From positions 1-15,049 of the forward strand of contig CAAEQF010000168.1 in NCBI GenBank assembly GCA_900758075.1: DNA of 15,049 nucleotides, read 5' to 3'. Shown here piece after piece: positions 1 through 5,641 of this stretch. Both the position numbers and the translations under genes were made by a program. The notes beneath the pieces were generated by a model. The model did no database searches, had not been told where the DNA came from, and saw only the letters and a list, made by a program, of their open reading frames with translations. The stretch is from Coriobacteriia bacterium (lineage in GTDB: Bacteria > Actinomycetota > Coriobacteriia > Coriobacteriales > QAMH01). Each line of letters opens with the position of its first letter. Positions within the stretch are counted from its first letter, which is position 1.

Positions 1-1
1 C

Positions 2-1924
2 AAGGGCCGTAGCGGAAGCTTCGACTTCATCGACGCGCCCGACCGTCTGCGCACCCCGGTGATTCGCAACGAGAAGACCGGCGAGCTCGAACCCGCGAGC
101 TGGGACGAGGCGCTCGACCTGGTCGCTTCCAGGTTCTCCGAACTCAAGGCCACCTACGGCGGCAGCGCACTCGCGGCATTCGCCTGCTCGCGTTCCACGA
201 ACGAGGACATCTACATGCTCCAGAAGATGGCGCGCGTGGCGTTTGCCACCAACAACGTCGACAACTGCGCCCGCGTCTGCCACTCCTCCACCGTATCCGG
301 ACTCGCCATCACGCTCGGCTCCGGCGCCATGACCAACACGATTGCCGACATCACGCGCGACGCCGAGACCATCATGCTCGTCGGCTCCAACATCGAAGAG
401 GCGCACCCGGTCATCGGCATGCAGGTTCGCCAGGCAGTCGAGCGCGGCGCGCGCCTCATCGTGGTCGACCCGCGCGACATCTGGCTCTCCTCCAAAGCCG
501 ACATACACCTCAAGCTGCGTCCTGGCACCAACGTCGCCTTCGCCAACGGCATGGCGCATGTCATCATCGAGAACGGCCTCGCCGACCAGCAGTTCATCGA
601 GCAGCGCACCGAAGGCTACGAGAAGCTCGCCGAGCTCGTGAAGGACTACACGCCCGAGCGCGTGGCGGAAATCTGCCACATCGACGCCGACGACCTCGTT
701 GCCGCCGCCAAGATGTACGCACGCGCCAAGACCGCCCCGATCATCTACTGCCTGGGCGTGACCGAGCACTCGACCGGCACCGAAGGCGTCATGGGGCTTT
801 CGAACCTCGCCATGCTCACGGGCAAGCTCGGCCGCAAGGGCTGCGGCGTCAACCCCATCCGCGGGCAGAACAACGTGCAGGGCGCCTGCGACATGGGCGC
901 GCAGCCCACCGACTTCCCCGGCTACCAGAAGCTCGCGCGCCCCGAGGCCAGGGAGAAGTTCGAGAAGGCCTGGGGCGTCTCCCTGCCCAAGGAGCCCGGC
1001 ATCACCGCGACGGAATGCTTCCCCGCAGCTATCGAGGGCAAAATCAAGGGCATGTTCATCTTTGGCGAGGACCCGATACGCACCGACGCCGACACGCACC
1101 ATATCATTCGCGCGCTCGAGAACCTCGAGTTCCTGGTCGTCGACGACCTGTTCTTGACCGAGACCACCAAATACGCCGACGTCGTGCTGCCCGGTCGCAG
1201 CTTTGCGGAGAAAGAGGGCACGTTCACCAACACCGAGCGCCGCGTGCAGCGCGTGCGCAAGGCCATCGAGGTGGCAGGCGACGAGAAACTCGACACGTGG
1301 ATCTTCACGCAGATCATGAACCGCATGGGATACGCGCAGCCCGACCTTACGAGCGCCCAGATCATGGACGAGATTGCCTCGGTCACCCCGTCGTTCGCGG
1401 GCATCAGCCACGCGCGCCTCGACAGCAAGGAGGTCCACGGAAACGGCCTGCAGTGGCCATGCACCGGCCCCGACCATCCGGGCACGCCCATCATGCACGT
1501 GGGCGAGTTCGCGCGCGGCAAGGGTCTGTTCTCCGCCGCCGAGTACCGCCCGTCTGCGGAGCTGCCTGACGCCGAGTATCCGCTCGTGCTCACTACCGGA
1601 CGCATCATCAACCAGTACAACGCCTGTGCGATGACGGCACGCACCGAGGGCCTGAACGAGATCCAGGGCACGTCCTTCATCGAGATCAACACCCAAGACG
1701 CGCAGCAGCGCGGCATCGCCGACGGTGATCGCGTCAGGGTCTGGTCGCGACGCGGGCAGATCGAGTCGACCGCGCGTGTCTCCGGCAAGACCTGCATCGG
1801 CGAGACCTGGATGCCGTTCCACTTCCAGGACGGCAACAGCAACTGGCTCACCAACCCGGCGCTCGACGAGATCAGCCACGCGCCGGAATACAAGGTCTGC
1901 GCCATCCAGGTGGCAAAGCTCTAG
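2..1924 (+). CDS. fdhF: Formate dehydrogenase H-like catalytic subunit (Mo/W-bis-MGD), 5' partial, Cys form
   Basis: Molybdopterin oxidoreductase that oxidises formate to CO2. The reading frame is open from base 2, so the 5' end lies outside the window; 640 residues are visible. The first visible residues, KGRSG, align with the CVKGYYG segment of E. coli FdhF, so the first Lys would be the conserved Lys44. Roughly 43 residues, including the N-terminal [4Fe-4S] cysteines, are therefore missing. The motif NCARVCHSS near residue 93 is the active-site loop. Its metal ligand is Cys (TGC, 278-280) where E. coli has selenocysteine, and the following His is kept. The NPIRGQNNVQGACDMGA segment matches the conserved Arg333 region. 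The C-terminal part (PLVLTTGRIINQYN onwards) is the molydopterin-dinucleotide binding domain. A strong terminator follows 26 bases after the stop, so no partner subunit lies downstream. The family call is firm; the physiological partner (hydrogenase, NAD or ferredoxin) cannot be judged here. Confidence 0.93.
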   Translation, partial: KGRSGSFDFIDAPDRLRTPVIRNEKTGELEPASWDEALDLVASRFSELKATYGGSALAAFACSRSTNEDIYMLQKMARVAFATNNVDNCARVCHSSTVSGLAITLGSGAMTNTIADITRDAETIMLVGSNIEEAHPVIGMQVRQAVERGARLIVVDPRDIWLSSKADIHLKLRPGTNVAFANGMAHVIIENGLADQQFIEQRTEGYEKLAELVKDYTPERVAEICHIDADDLVAAAKMYARAKTAPIIYCLGVTEHSTGTEGVMGLSNLAMLTGKLGRKGCGVNPIRGQNNVQGACDMGAQPTDFPGYQKLARPEAREKFEKAWGVSLPKEPGITATECFPAAIEGKIKGMFIFGEDPIRTDADTHHIIRALENLEFLVVDDLFLTETTKYADVVLPGRSFAEKEGTFTNTERRVQRVRKAIEVAGDEKLDTWIFTQIMNRMGYAQPDLTSAQIMDEIASVTPSFAGISHARLDSKEVHGNGLQWPCTGPDHPGTPIMHVGEFARGKGLFSAAEYRPSAELPDAEYPLVLTTGRIINQYNACAMTARTEGLNEIQGTSFIEINTQDAQQRGIADGDRVRVWSRRGQIESTARVSGKTCIGETWMPFHFQDGNSNWLTNPALDEISHAPEYKVCAIQVAKL

Positions 1925-1949
1925 CGGTCTTACGCACCGCACGGCTGTC

Positions 1950-2005
1950 AAAGCCGCACGTCATGCGCGATGGGTAGGTCCCACGTGCCGTGACGTGCGG
2001 CTTTT
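1950..2005 (+). terminator. Rho-independent terminator after fdhF
   Basis: Perfect 14-bp inverted repeat AAAGCCGCACGTCA (1950-1963) / TGACGTGCGGCTTT (1991-2004), ending in a short T run. The 27-base loop is longer than usual. It closes the formate dehydrogenase transcript and insulates arsR. Confidence 0.8.
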
Positions 2006-2081
2006 CGCTTGCCCATGCCTCTCGAGCGCCGGCATCGCGATGGATACGCTGTACCAGCAGACGCTTCGGGAGCATCGCACG

Positions 2082-2101
2082 CATAAAATTATTTTGATAT
2101 G
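2082..2101 (+). promoter_or_regulatory. Putative ArsR operator, box 1
   Basis: AT-rich box with core TAAAATTATTTTGATAT in an otherwise GC-rich region, placed directly upstream of the arsR -35 element. It matches the reverse complement of box 3 (2521-2540) at 16 of 20 positions and box 2 (2139-2158) at about 15 of 20 when offset by one base. ArsR-family proteins bind AT-rich imperfect palindromes at their own promoter; assigning this box to ArsR is an inference. Confidence 0.5.
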
Positions 2102-2104
2102 ACC

Positions 2105-2132
2105 TTGACTCGGCGAAAACCGCCGGTATCAT
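2105..2132 (+). promoter_or_regulatory. Promoter of arsR
   Basis: The -35 is TTGACT (2105-2110) and the -10 is TATCAT (2127-2132), with a 16-bp spacer. Both hexamers match the sigma-70 consensus at 5 of 6 positions. The spacer itself holds the inverted repeat CGGCG-AAAAC-CGCCG (2111-2125). The expected start site is near 2139, inside box 2, so a repressor bound there would block initiation. Confidence 0.65.
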
Positions 2133-2138
2133 CAACGT

Positions 2139-2158
2139 ATGAAAATAATTCGATTTGA
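2139..2158 (+). promoter_or_regulatory. Putative ArsR operator, box 2
   Basis: AT-rich box (core ATGAAAATAATTCGATTTGA) covering the predicted transcription start of arsR and ending just before its ribosome binding site. It matches box 1 at about 15 of 20 positions. Its position fits autorepression. It is the least palindromic of the three boxes. Confidence 0.4.
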
Positions 2159-2169
2159 GTGAGGGCTAT

Positions 2170-2481
2170 ATGGACGAGCAGATCAAAGCGGACGCCACTG
2201 TGTTCAAGGCGTTCTGCAACGAGTACCGCCTCCAGGTGCTCGAACGCCTGCGCACGGGCGAGAAGTGCGCATGCGACCTGCTCGAGCACATCCAGGTCAG
2301 CCAGTCCAACCTCTCGCATCACATGAAGATCTTGGTCGAGTCGGGCGTCGTCAACGCACGTCAAGAGGGCAAGTGGACGCATTACTCCATCAACCCCGAC
2401 GGCGCGGCACATGCCGTCGCACGGCTTGCAGAGCTCACGAAGGTCGAGGGTGCAGCAACGCACAACCCCGCATGCGACTAG
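2170..2481 (+). CDS. arsR: ArsR/SmtB-family metalloregulatory repressor
   Basis: Small winged-helix transcription repressor of 103 residues, the usual length for the family. The metal or metalloid site motif KCACDLLEHI places Cys33 and Cys35 at the start of the helix that in ArsR carries the CxC arsenite ligands. It is followed by the recognition helix, VSQSNLSHHMKIL. Cys16 and Cys102 are further candidate ligands. I chose the ATG at 2170 because GAGTGAGG sits about 6 bases upstream; an in-frame TTG at 2155 would add five residues but overlaps this Shine-Dalgarno. It has its own promoter flanked by AT-rich boxes, so autorepression is likely. No arsenite pump, reductase or metal ATPase is adjacent; the only downstream gene is the 79-residue protein at 2556. 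The inducer may be As(III), Sb(III) or a redox signal and cannot be decided from sequence. Confidence 0.88.
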   Translation: MDEQIKADATVFKAFCNEYRLQVLERLRTGEKCACDLLEHIQVSQSNLSHHMKILVESGVVNARQEGKWTHYSINPDGAAHAVARLAELTKVEGAATHNPACD

Positions 2482-2520
2482 GCGCGAAGGCATCATCACC
2501 GCAGTTTTCCTGGATTCGAT

Positions 2521-2540
2521 ATATCAAAATTTTTTGATGG
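2521..2540 (+). promoter_or_regulatory. Putative ArsR operator, box 3, ahead of the 79-residue gene
   Basis: Contains the palindrome ATCAAAA-TT-TTTTGAT (2523-2538), the most symmetric of the three boxes. It lies 17 bases before the start codon of the downstream small gene. Its reverse complement matches box 1 at 16 of 20 positions. I do not see a convincing separate promoter here, so it may act as a roadblock or as a second operator for read-through from arsR. Confidence 0.5.
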
Positions 2541-2555
2541 GAAAGGGCGAGGGCC

Positions 2556-2795
2556 ATGAAAATCGAGATCAAGGGCTACCAAAACGGAGACGTTGACTGG
2601 CTCTTCGAGCGCGTCATCGCCGCAACGCAGTACGCGGGCATCGGCGCCGACGTCACCAAGAGCATCGAGCCGGGCGGCGGCGGAATCTCCGGCCCCCGTC
2701 CGTCGCGCCTGTTCATCGATGGCGAGGAAGTCAACCTCCATGACCTCGAGTACGAGCTCCGTCTCGCCCGCGTGCTGCAGGCTCTGAACCGCTAA
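2556..2795 (+). CDS. Small thioredoxin-like protein without cysteines, arsR partner (79 aa)
   Basis: No firm family assignment. The protein has 79 residues, no Cys and no signal peptide. It begins MKIEIKGY, then a likely helix (DVDWLFERVIAATQYAGI), a central GPRPSRLFIDGEEV strand-turn segment and a C-terminal helix. The pattern recalls the MTH895-type 'redox-active disulfide protein 2' thioredoxin-like family, which starts MKIxIxG, carries CxxC at residues 10 and 13 and ends in a proline loop plus an I/V-DGE strand. In this protein residues 10 and 13 are Asn and Val, so disulfide chemistry is excluded. The ribosome binding site is GGGCGAGG, a few bases before the ATG. It lies 74 bp after arsR on the same strand with a palindromic box in the gap. 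A role in metal or thiol sensing, or as an ArsR accessory, is inferred only. The gene is convincing because of RBS, codon bias and context; the fold is tentative. Confidence 0.75.
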   Translation: MKIEIKGYQNGDVDWLFERVIAATQYAGIGADVTKSIEPGGGGISGPRPSRLFIDGEEVNLHDLEYELRLARVLQALNR

Positions 2796-2830
2796 GCGCA
2801 CCACCGACTGGTTCGGGCCGCCATCGCGCC

Positions 2831-2913
2831 CCGCCATTGGTCGTTTGGCATGCCGACCCGTTCGTGGCCGATTCCGCGCCACCGCAAACCGCCGATGGCC
2901 GTTTGGCATGCCG
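2831..2913. repeat. Two copies of a 25-bp intergenic repeat containing GTTTGGCATGCCG
   Basis: The copies lie at 2831-2855 and 2889-2913, 58 bp apart, identical at 22 of 25 positions and identical over the last 14 (CGTTTGGCATGCCG). Each contains the 8-bp palindrome GGCATGCC. A degenerate relative of the front half (CCGCCAATGGCC) follows at about 2917-2928. The stretch 2796-3002 shows no convincing gene; open frames across it lack ribosome binding sites and family features. Confidence 0.6.
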
Positions 2914-3002
2914 CGCCGCCAATGGCCACCCACCGTGGCGCGAAAACAACCATGCGCGCCCCACGGTGCCACCGAAGGGCGCGCCGTCGCACACACGCAA
3001 AC

Positions 3003-3034
3003 AAAAAAGGCCAGATTCCCAAAGGAACCTGGCC
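3003..3034 (-). terminator. Rho-independent terminator after tRNA-Thr
   Basis: Read on the minus strand: GGCCAGGTTCC, loop of four, GGAATCTGGCC, then six T. The 11-bp stem contains one G-T wobble. It lies 12 bases past the encoded CCA end of the tRNA and is probably also the end of the murI-rph-rdgB transcript, for which no other terminator is visible. Confidence 0.85.
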
Positions 3035-3046
3035 CCAACTTGCGAA

Positions 3047-3122
3047 TGGTGCCGACGCAGAGACTCGAACTCTGGACCCCCGCTTTACGAGAGCGGTGCT
3101 CTACCAACTGAGCTACATCGGC
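3047..3122 (-). tRNA. tRNA-Thr, anticodon CGT
   Basis: A complete 76-base cloverleaf folds on the minus strand. The acceptor stem is GCCGATG with CGTCGGC (one G-T pair), the D stem GCTC/GAGC, the anticodon arm CCGCT-CTCGTAA-AGCGG with anticodon CGT, and the T arm CAGAG-TTCGAGT-CTCTG. Discriminator A is followed by a genome-encoded CCA. It reads ACG threonine codons, which suits the high-G+C codon use. It has a likely promoter about 50 bases upstream and a terminator just downstream. Confidence 0.96.
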
Positions 3123-3171
3123 AGTCGCGCGTCATCCTCTGCCCAAACGCAGACGCTACGCGCGAGAAAGT

Positions 3172-3201
3172 AGTATAGCGGATATCACCCTCACGCCACA
3201 A
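3172..3201 (-). promoter_or_regulatory. Promoter of tRNA-Thr
   Basis: On the minus strand the -10 is TATACT (3177-3172) and the -35 is a weak TTGTGG (3201-3196), with an 18-bp spacer. It sits between the end of rdgB and the tRNA, so the tRNA can be made independently of the operon upstream. Confidence 0.5.
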
Positions 3202-3246
3202 GAAAAGTTTTGCGACTTTCGTGAATCGATCGCGCGCCCGCAAACC

Positions 3247-3852
3247 CTATGCGTAGATTGCGCGGGCCTTCTCGACGAACGCGCGTAGGGCGTTGCCGCG
3301 GTGGCTGATCGCGTCCTTTTGCTCAGGCGCCGCCTCGGCAGTGGTCAGGCCGCCTAGGTCGTCGCTGATGAACAGCGGGTCGTACCCAAAGCCGTTCTCG
3401 CCGCGACGCTCGTGGCCGATGACGCCTTCGCAGGTGCCACGCGCGACAACCTCCGTGCCATCGGTGTCCACGAACACGATCGTGGACACGAAGCGCGCCG
3501 TGCGCTTGTCGTCCGGCACGTCCGTGAGCTCGTCGAGCAGCTTGTCGTTGTTCTCTTCATCGGTCGCGTCCTCGCCCGCGTAGCGGCTCGAGTACACCCC
3601 GGGACGTCCGTCGAGCGCGTCCACCTCGAGCCCGCTGTCATCGGCAAGCGCCGGCAACCCCGTGTGCTCGAGTGCGGCGAGCGCCTTGATGCGCGCGTTG
3701 CCCTCGAACGTGTCGGCGTCCTCCACCGGCTCCGGGAACTGCCCACACGAGCCGAGGCTCACGAACTCCCAGCTCAACGGAGCGAGGATGCGGGAAATCT
3801 CCTCAAGCTTGTGGGCGTTGTTGGTTGCGATGACGACCTTCTTTGCAGCCAT
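3247..3852 (-). CDS. rdgB: XTP/dITP diphosphatase (RdgB/HAM1 family)
   Basis: Hydrolyses non-canonical purine nucleoside triphosphates (dITP, XTP) to the monophosphate and pyrophosphate, keeping deaminated bases out of nucleic acids. The protein has 201 residues, the normal size. It shows the family signatures in order: TNNAHK (residues 10-15, substrate binding), ADDSGLEVDAL with the catalytic Asp near 71-72, GVYSSRYAGE, GFGYDPLF and SHRGNALRAF near the C-terminus. I chose the ATG at 3852 because it starts two bases after the rph stop with GAGGAG upstream. A longer reading to 4143 would run through rph and is rejected. It is the last protein gene of the murI-rph-rdgB operon; rph-rdgB adjacency is a common arrangement. 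Confidence 0.96.
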   Translation of the reverse strand: MAAKKVVIATNNAHKLEEISRILAPLSWEFVSLGSCGQFPEPVEDADTFEGNARIKALAALEHTGLPALADDSGLEVDALDGRPGVYSSRYAGEDATDEENNDKLLDELTDVPDDKRTARFVSTIVFVDTDGTEVVARGTCEGVIGHERRGENGFGYDPLFISDDLGGLTTAEAAPEQKDAISHRGNALRAFVEKARAIYA

Positions 3853-3854
3853 GC

Positions 3855-4589
3855 CTACTCCTCGATGGCCTTGCGCTGCTCCTCGAGCAGCTCCTTGATT
3901 CCGCCTTCTGCCATGTCGAGCATCCTGTTGAGCTTCTCGCGCGAGAACGGCGTCTGCTCGCCCGTGCCCTGGATCTCGATGATCTCGCCGCGCCCGTTCA
4001 TGACGAGGTTGAGGTCTACCTCGGCGTGCGAGTCTTCCTGATAGTCGAGATCGAGCAGCAGCCTGCCGTCTACCATGCCGACGCTGATGGCCGCGACCTG
4101 GTCCATAAGCGGGTTGCCCTGGATCTTGCCGGCGCCCTTCCACATCTCGATGGCGTCATGCAGCGCCACCCACGCGCCCGTGATCGACGCCGTGCGCGTG
4201 CCGCCGTCTGCCTGCAGGACGTCGCAGTCCACGTGGAACGTGACCTCGCCGCCCAGTCCGGACATGTCGACGACCGTGCGCAGGCTGCGTCCGATGAGGC
4301 GCTCGATCTCCATGCTGCGGCCCTTGCGGCCCTTGTACTCGCGCGCCGAGCGCTTGGCGGTCGAAGCTGGCAGCATCGCGTACTCGGCGGTGACCCATCC
4401 CAGGTTGGTGCCCTTGCGCCAGCTCTGCACGCGCTCCTCGATGGTGACAGCGCAGATCACCTTGGTGCGCCCGGTCTCGATAAGGCATGAGCCGGCGGCG
4501 TTCTCGATGTAGTTGCGTGTGATTTTGGTCGGGCGCTTCTGGTCGGGCGTGCGCCCGTAGGAGCGGCCGAGTCCGATGTTTACTGTCAT
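3855..4589 (-). CDS. rph: Ribonuclease PH
   Basis: Phosphate-dependent 3'-to-5' exoribonuclease that trims the 3' ends of tRNA precursors. The protein has 244 residues, typical for the family. Conserved segments seen are EYAMLPASTAKR, the RNA-binding GRSLRT region, GLGGEVTFHVDCDVLQADGGTRTASI and the catalytic acidic segment LLLDLDYQEDSHAEVD. I chose the ATG at 4589 (MTVNIGLGRSYGR) because AGGAAGG lies 6 bases upstream and the family starts here; a 14-residue extension is open but unsupported. It is separated from murI by about 50 bases holding a small GC hairpin (GCCGGG-TAAGC-CCCGGC) and followed by rdgB after 2 bases. Confidence 0.97.
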   Translation of the reverse strand: MTVNIGLGRSYGRTPDQKRPTKITRNYIENAAGSCLIETGRTKVICAVTIEERVQSWRKGTNLGWVTAEYAMLPASTAKRSAREYKGRKGRSMEIERLIGRSLRTVVDMSGLGGEVTFHVDCDVLQADGGTRTASITGAWVALHDAIEMWKGAGKIQGNPLMDQVAAISVGMVDGRLLLDLDYQEDSHAEVDLNLVMNGRGEIIEIQGTGEQTPFSREKLNRMLDMAEGGIKELLEEQRKAIEE

Positions 4590-4640
4590 GGGATACCTTC
4601 CTGTTCTCGCACGCCGGGGCTTACCCGGCAACGTGGGGCG

Positions 4641-5501
4641 TTACAGTGTGTCGATGTCGACGTAGCTGAGGTCTTCGATGGGCTCGCCGAAGATGTGCCC
4701 GCCAATCTGGCGGAACTCGTCGAGGTCGCGCCCCGTCGTGTTGAAGCTGTTGTGCGGCGGGATGCTGCCGTCGCACAGGTGCCCGCGGTAGGTGAGCGTC
4801 TCGACGACTTCTTTGGCGGTCTCGTCCGACGACGAGATGATCGATACGTTCTCGCCCACCGCCTGCTGGATGAGCGGCTCGAGCACCGGGTAGTGCGTGC
4901 AGCCCAGCACGAGCGTGTCGACGCCCGCCTTCTTGATCGGGTCGAGGTAGTCACGCGCGATCTCCTGGAACGCGGGGCGCAGGTAGACGTCGCTTGCCTC
5001 GGCGGTGAGGCGCTCGATGGGGCTGTTGGACTTGCGCAGGCCGTCCTCCACGATCTCGACGAAGCGCGGAGCCGCCGACGAGTACACGGTCACGCCCGCA
5101 TCGAGCGTGCGGATGGTGTCGGCGTAGATGGCCGAGTCGACCGTTGCCTGGGTGGCGATGACGCCGACCTTGCGGTTGCGCGTCATGCGGACCGCCCCAC
5201 GCGCGCCGGGCTCGACGACGCCCACCACGGGCACGTCGAACTCCATCTGGGCAAGCGCCAGACCCGCCGCCGTGGCGGTGTTGCAGGCGATGACGATCAT
5301 CTTGACATCCTTCTCGGAAAGCCAGGTGCAGATCTGCCGGACAAAGCCGCGGACCTCGCGCAGGTCGCGCGTGCCGTACGGGCAGCGCTCGGTGTCGCCA
5401 AAAAAGATGAGGGATTCTTGGGGCAGACGCTCGTGGATCGCACGTGCCACCGTGAGCCCGCCAAAACCAGAATCGAAGATGCCAATAGGTTTGTTATTCA
5501 T
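4641..5501 (-). CDS. murI: Glutamate racemase
   Basis: Converts L-glutamate to D-glutamate for peptidoglycan precursor synthesis, without a cofactor, using two cysteines as acid and base. The protein has 286 residues. Visible motifs are FDSGFGGLT (catalytic Asp10), ERCPYGTR, ACNTATAA (Cys73) and GCTHYPVL (Cys201). Both catalytic Cys and the neighbouring Asp and His are intact. The start at 5501 has only a weak Shine-Dalgarno (TGGGGC, about 4 bases upstream). It is the first gene of the murI-rph-rdgB operon and is transcribed divergently from the oligoendopeptidase gene across a 140-bp gap. Confidence 0.96.
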   Translation of the reverse strand: MNNKPIGIFDSGFGGLTVARAIHERLPQESLIFFGDTERCPYGTRDLREVRGFVRQICTWLSEKDVKMIVIACNTATAAGLALAQMEFDVPVVGVVEPGARGAVRMTRNRKVGVIATQATVDSAIYADTIRTLDAGVTVYSSAAPRFVEIVEDGLRKSNSPIERLTAEASDVYLRPAFQEIARDYLDPIKKAGVDTLVLGCTHYPVLEPLIQQAVGENVSIISSSDETAKEVVETLTYRGHLCDGSIPPHNSFNTTGRDLDEFRQIGGHIFGEPIEDLSYVDIDTL

Positions 5502-5572
5502 AATTGCCCCATCTTACAGCAACTAAAAAGCAACGCTCCCGTTTCTTGAAAAAGCGCGTCTCGGGGACATTC

Positions 5573-5578
5573 TATAAT
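5573..5578 (+). promoter_or_regulatory. -10 element of the pepF promoter
   Basis: Consensus TATAAT, 64 bases before the pepF start. The nearest TTGAAA (5554-5559 region) is spaced about 21 bases away, too far for a normal -35, so the promoter may rely on an activator or on a weak -35. I could not place a convincing murI promoter on the other strand of this gap. Confidence 0.5.
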
Positions 5579-5641
5579 CCCGTGCAGACACAAGATACCG
5601 CGCGCATACACGCGCTGCGAAAAGACACGAGGAGCACCACC

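Noticed and set aside
2796..3178. Open frames of about 90 to 110 codons across the repeat and tRNA-Thr
   Set aside because: They run through the tRNA gene and the terminator and have no ribosome binding site.
3853..4143. An extension of RdgB to 298 residues
   Set aside because: The added part is rph read in the wrong frame, low in complexity and rich in Arg and Gly. The ATG at 3852 has a Shine-Dalgarno and begins the family motif.
5504..5641. A 46-residue N-terminal extension of PepF from an upstream ATG
   Set aside because: It would place the TATAAT promoter element and the Shine-Dalgarno of 5642 inside the gene, and PepF proteins begin near MAYNSRTEID.
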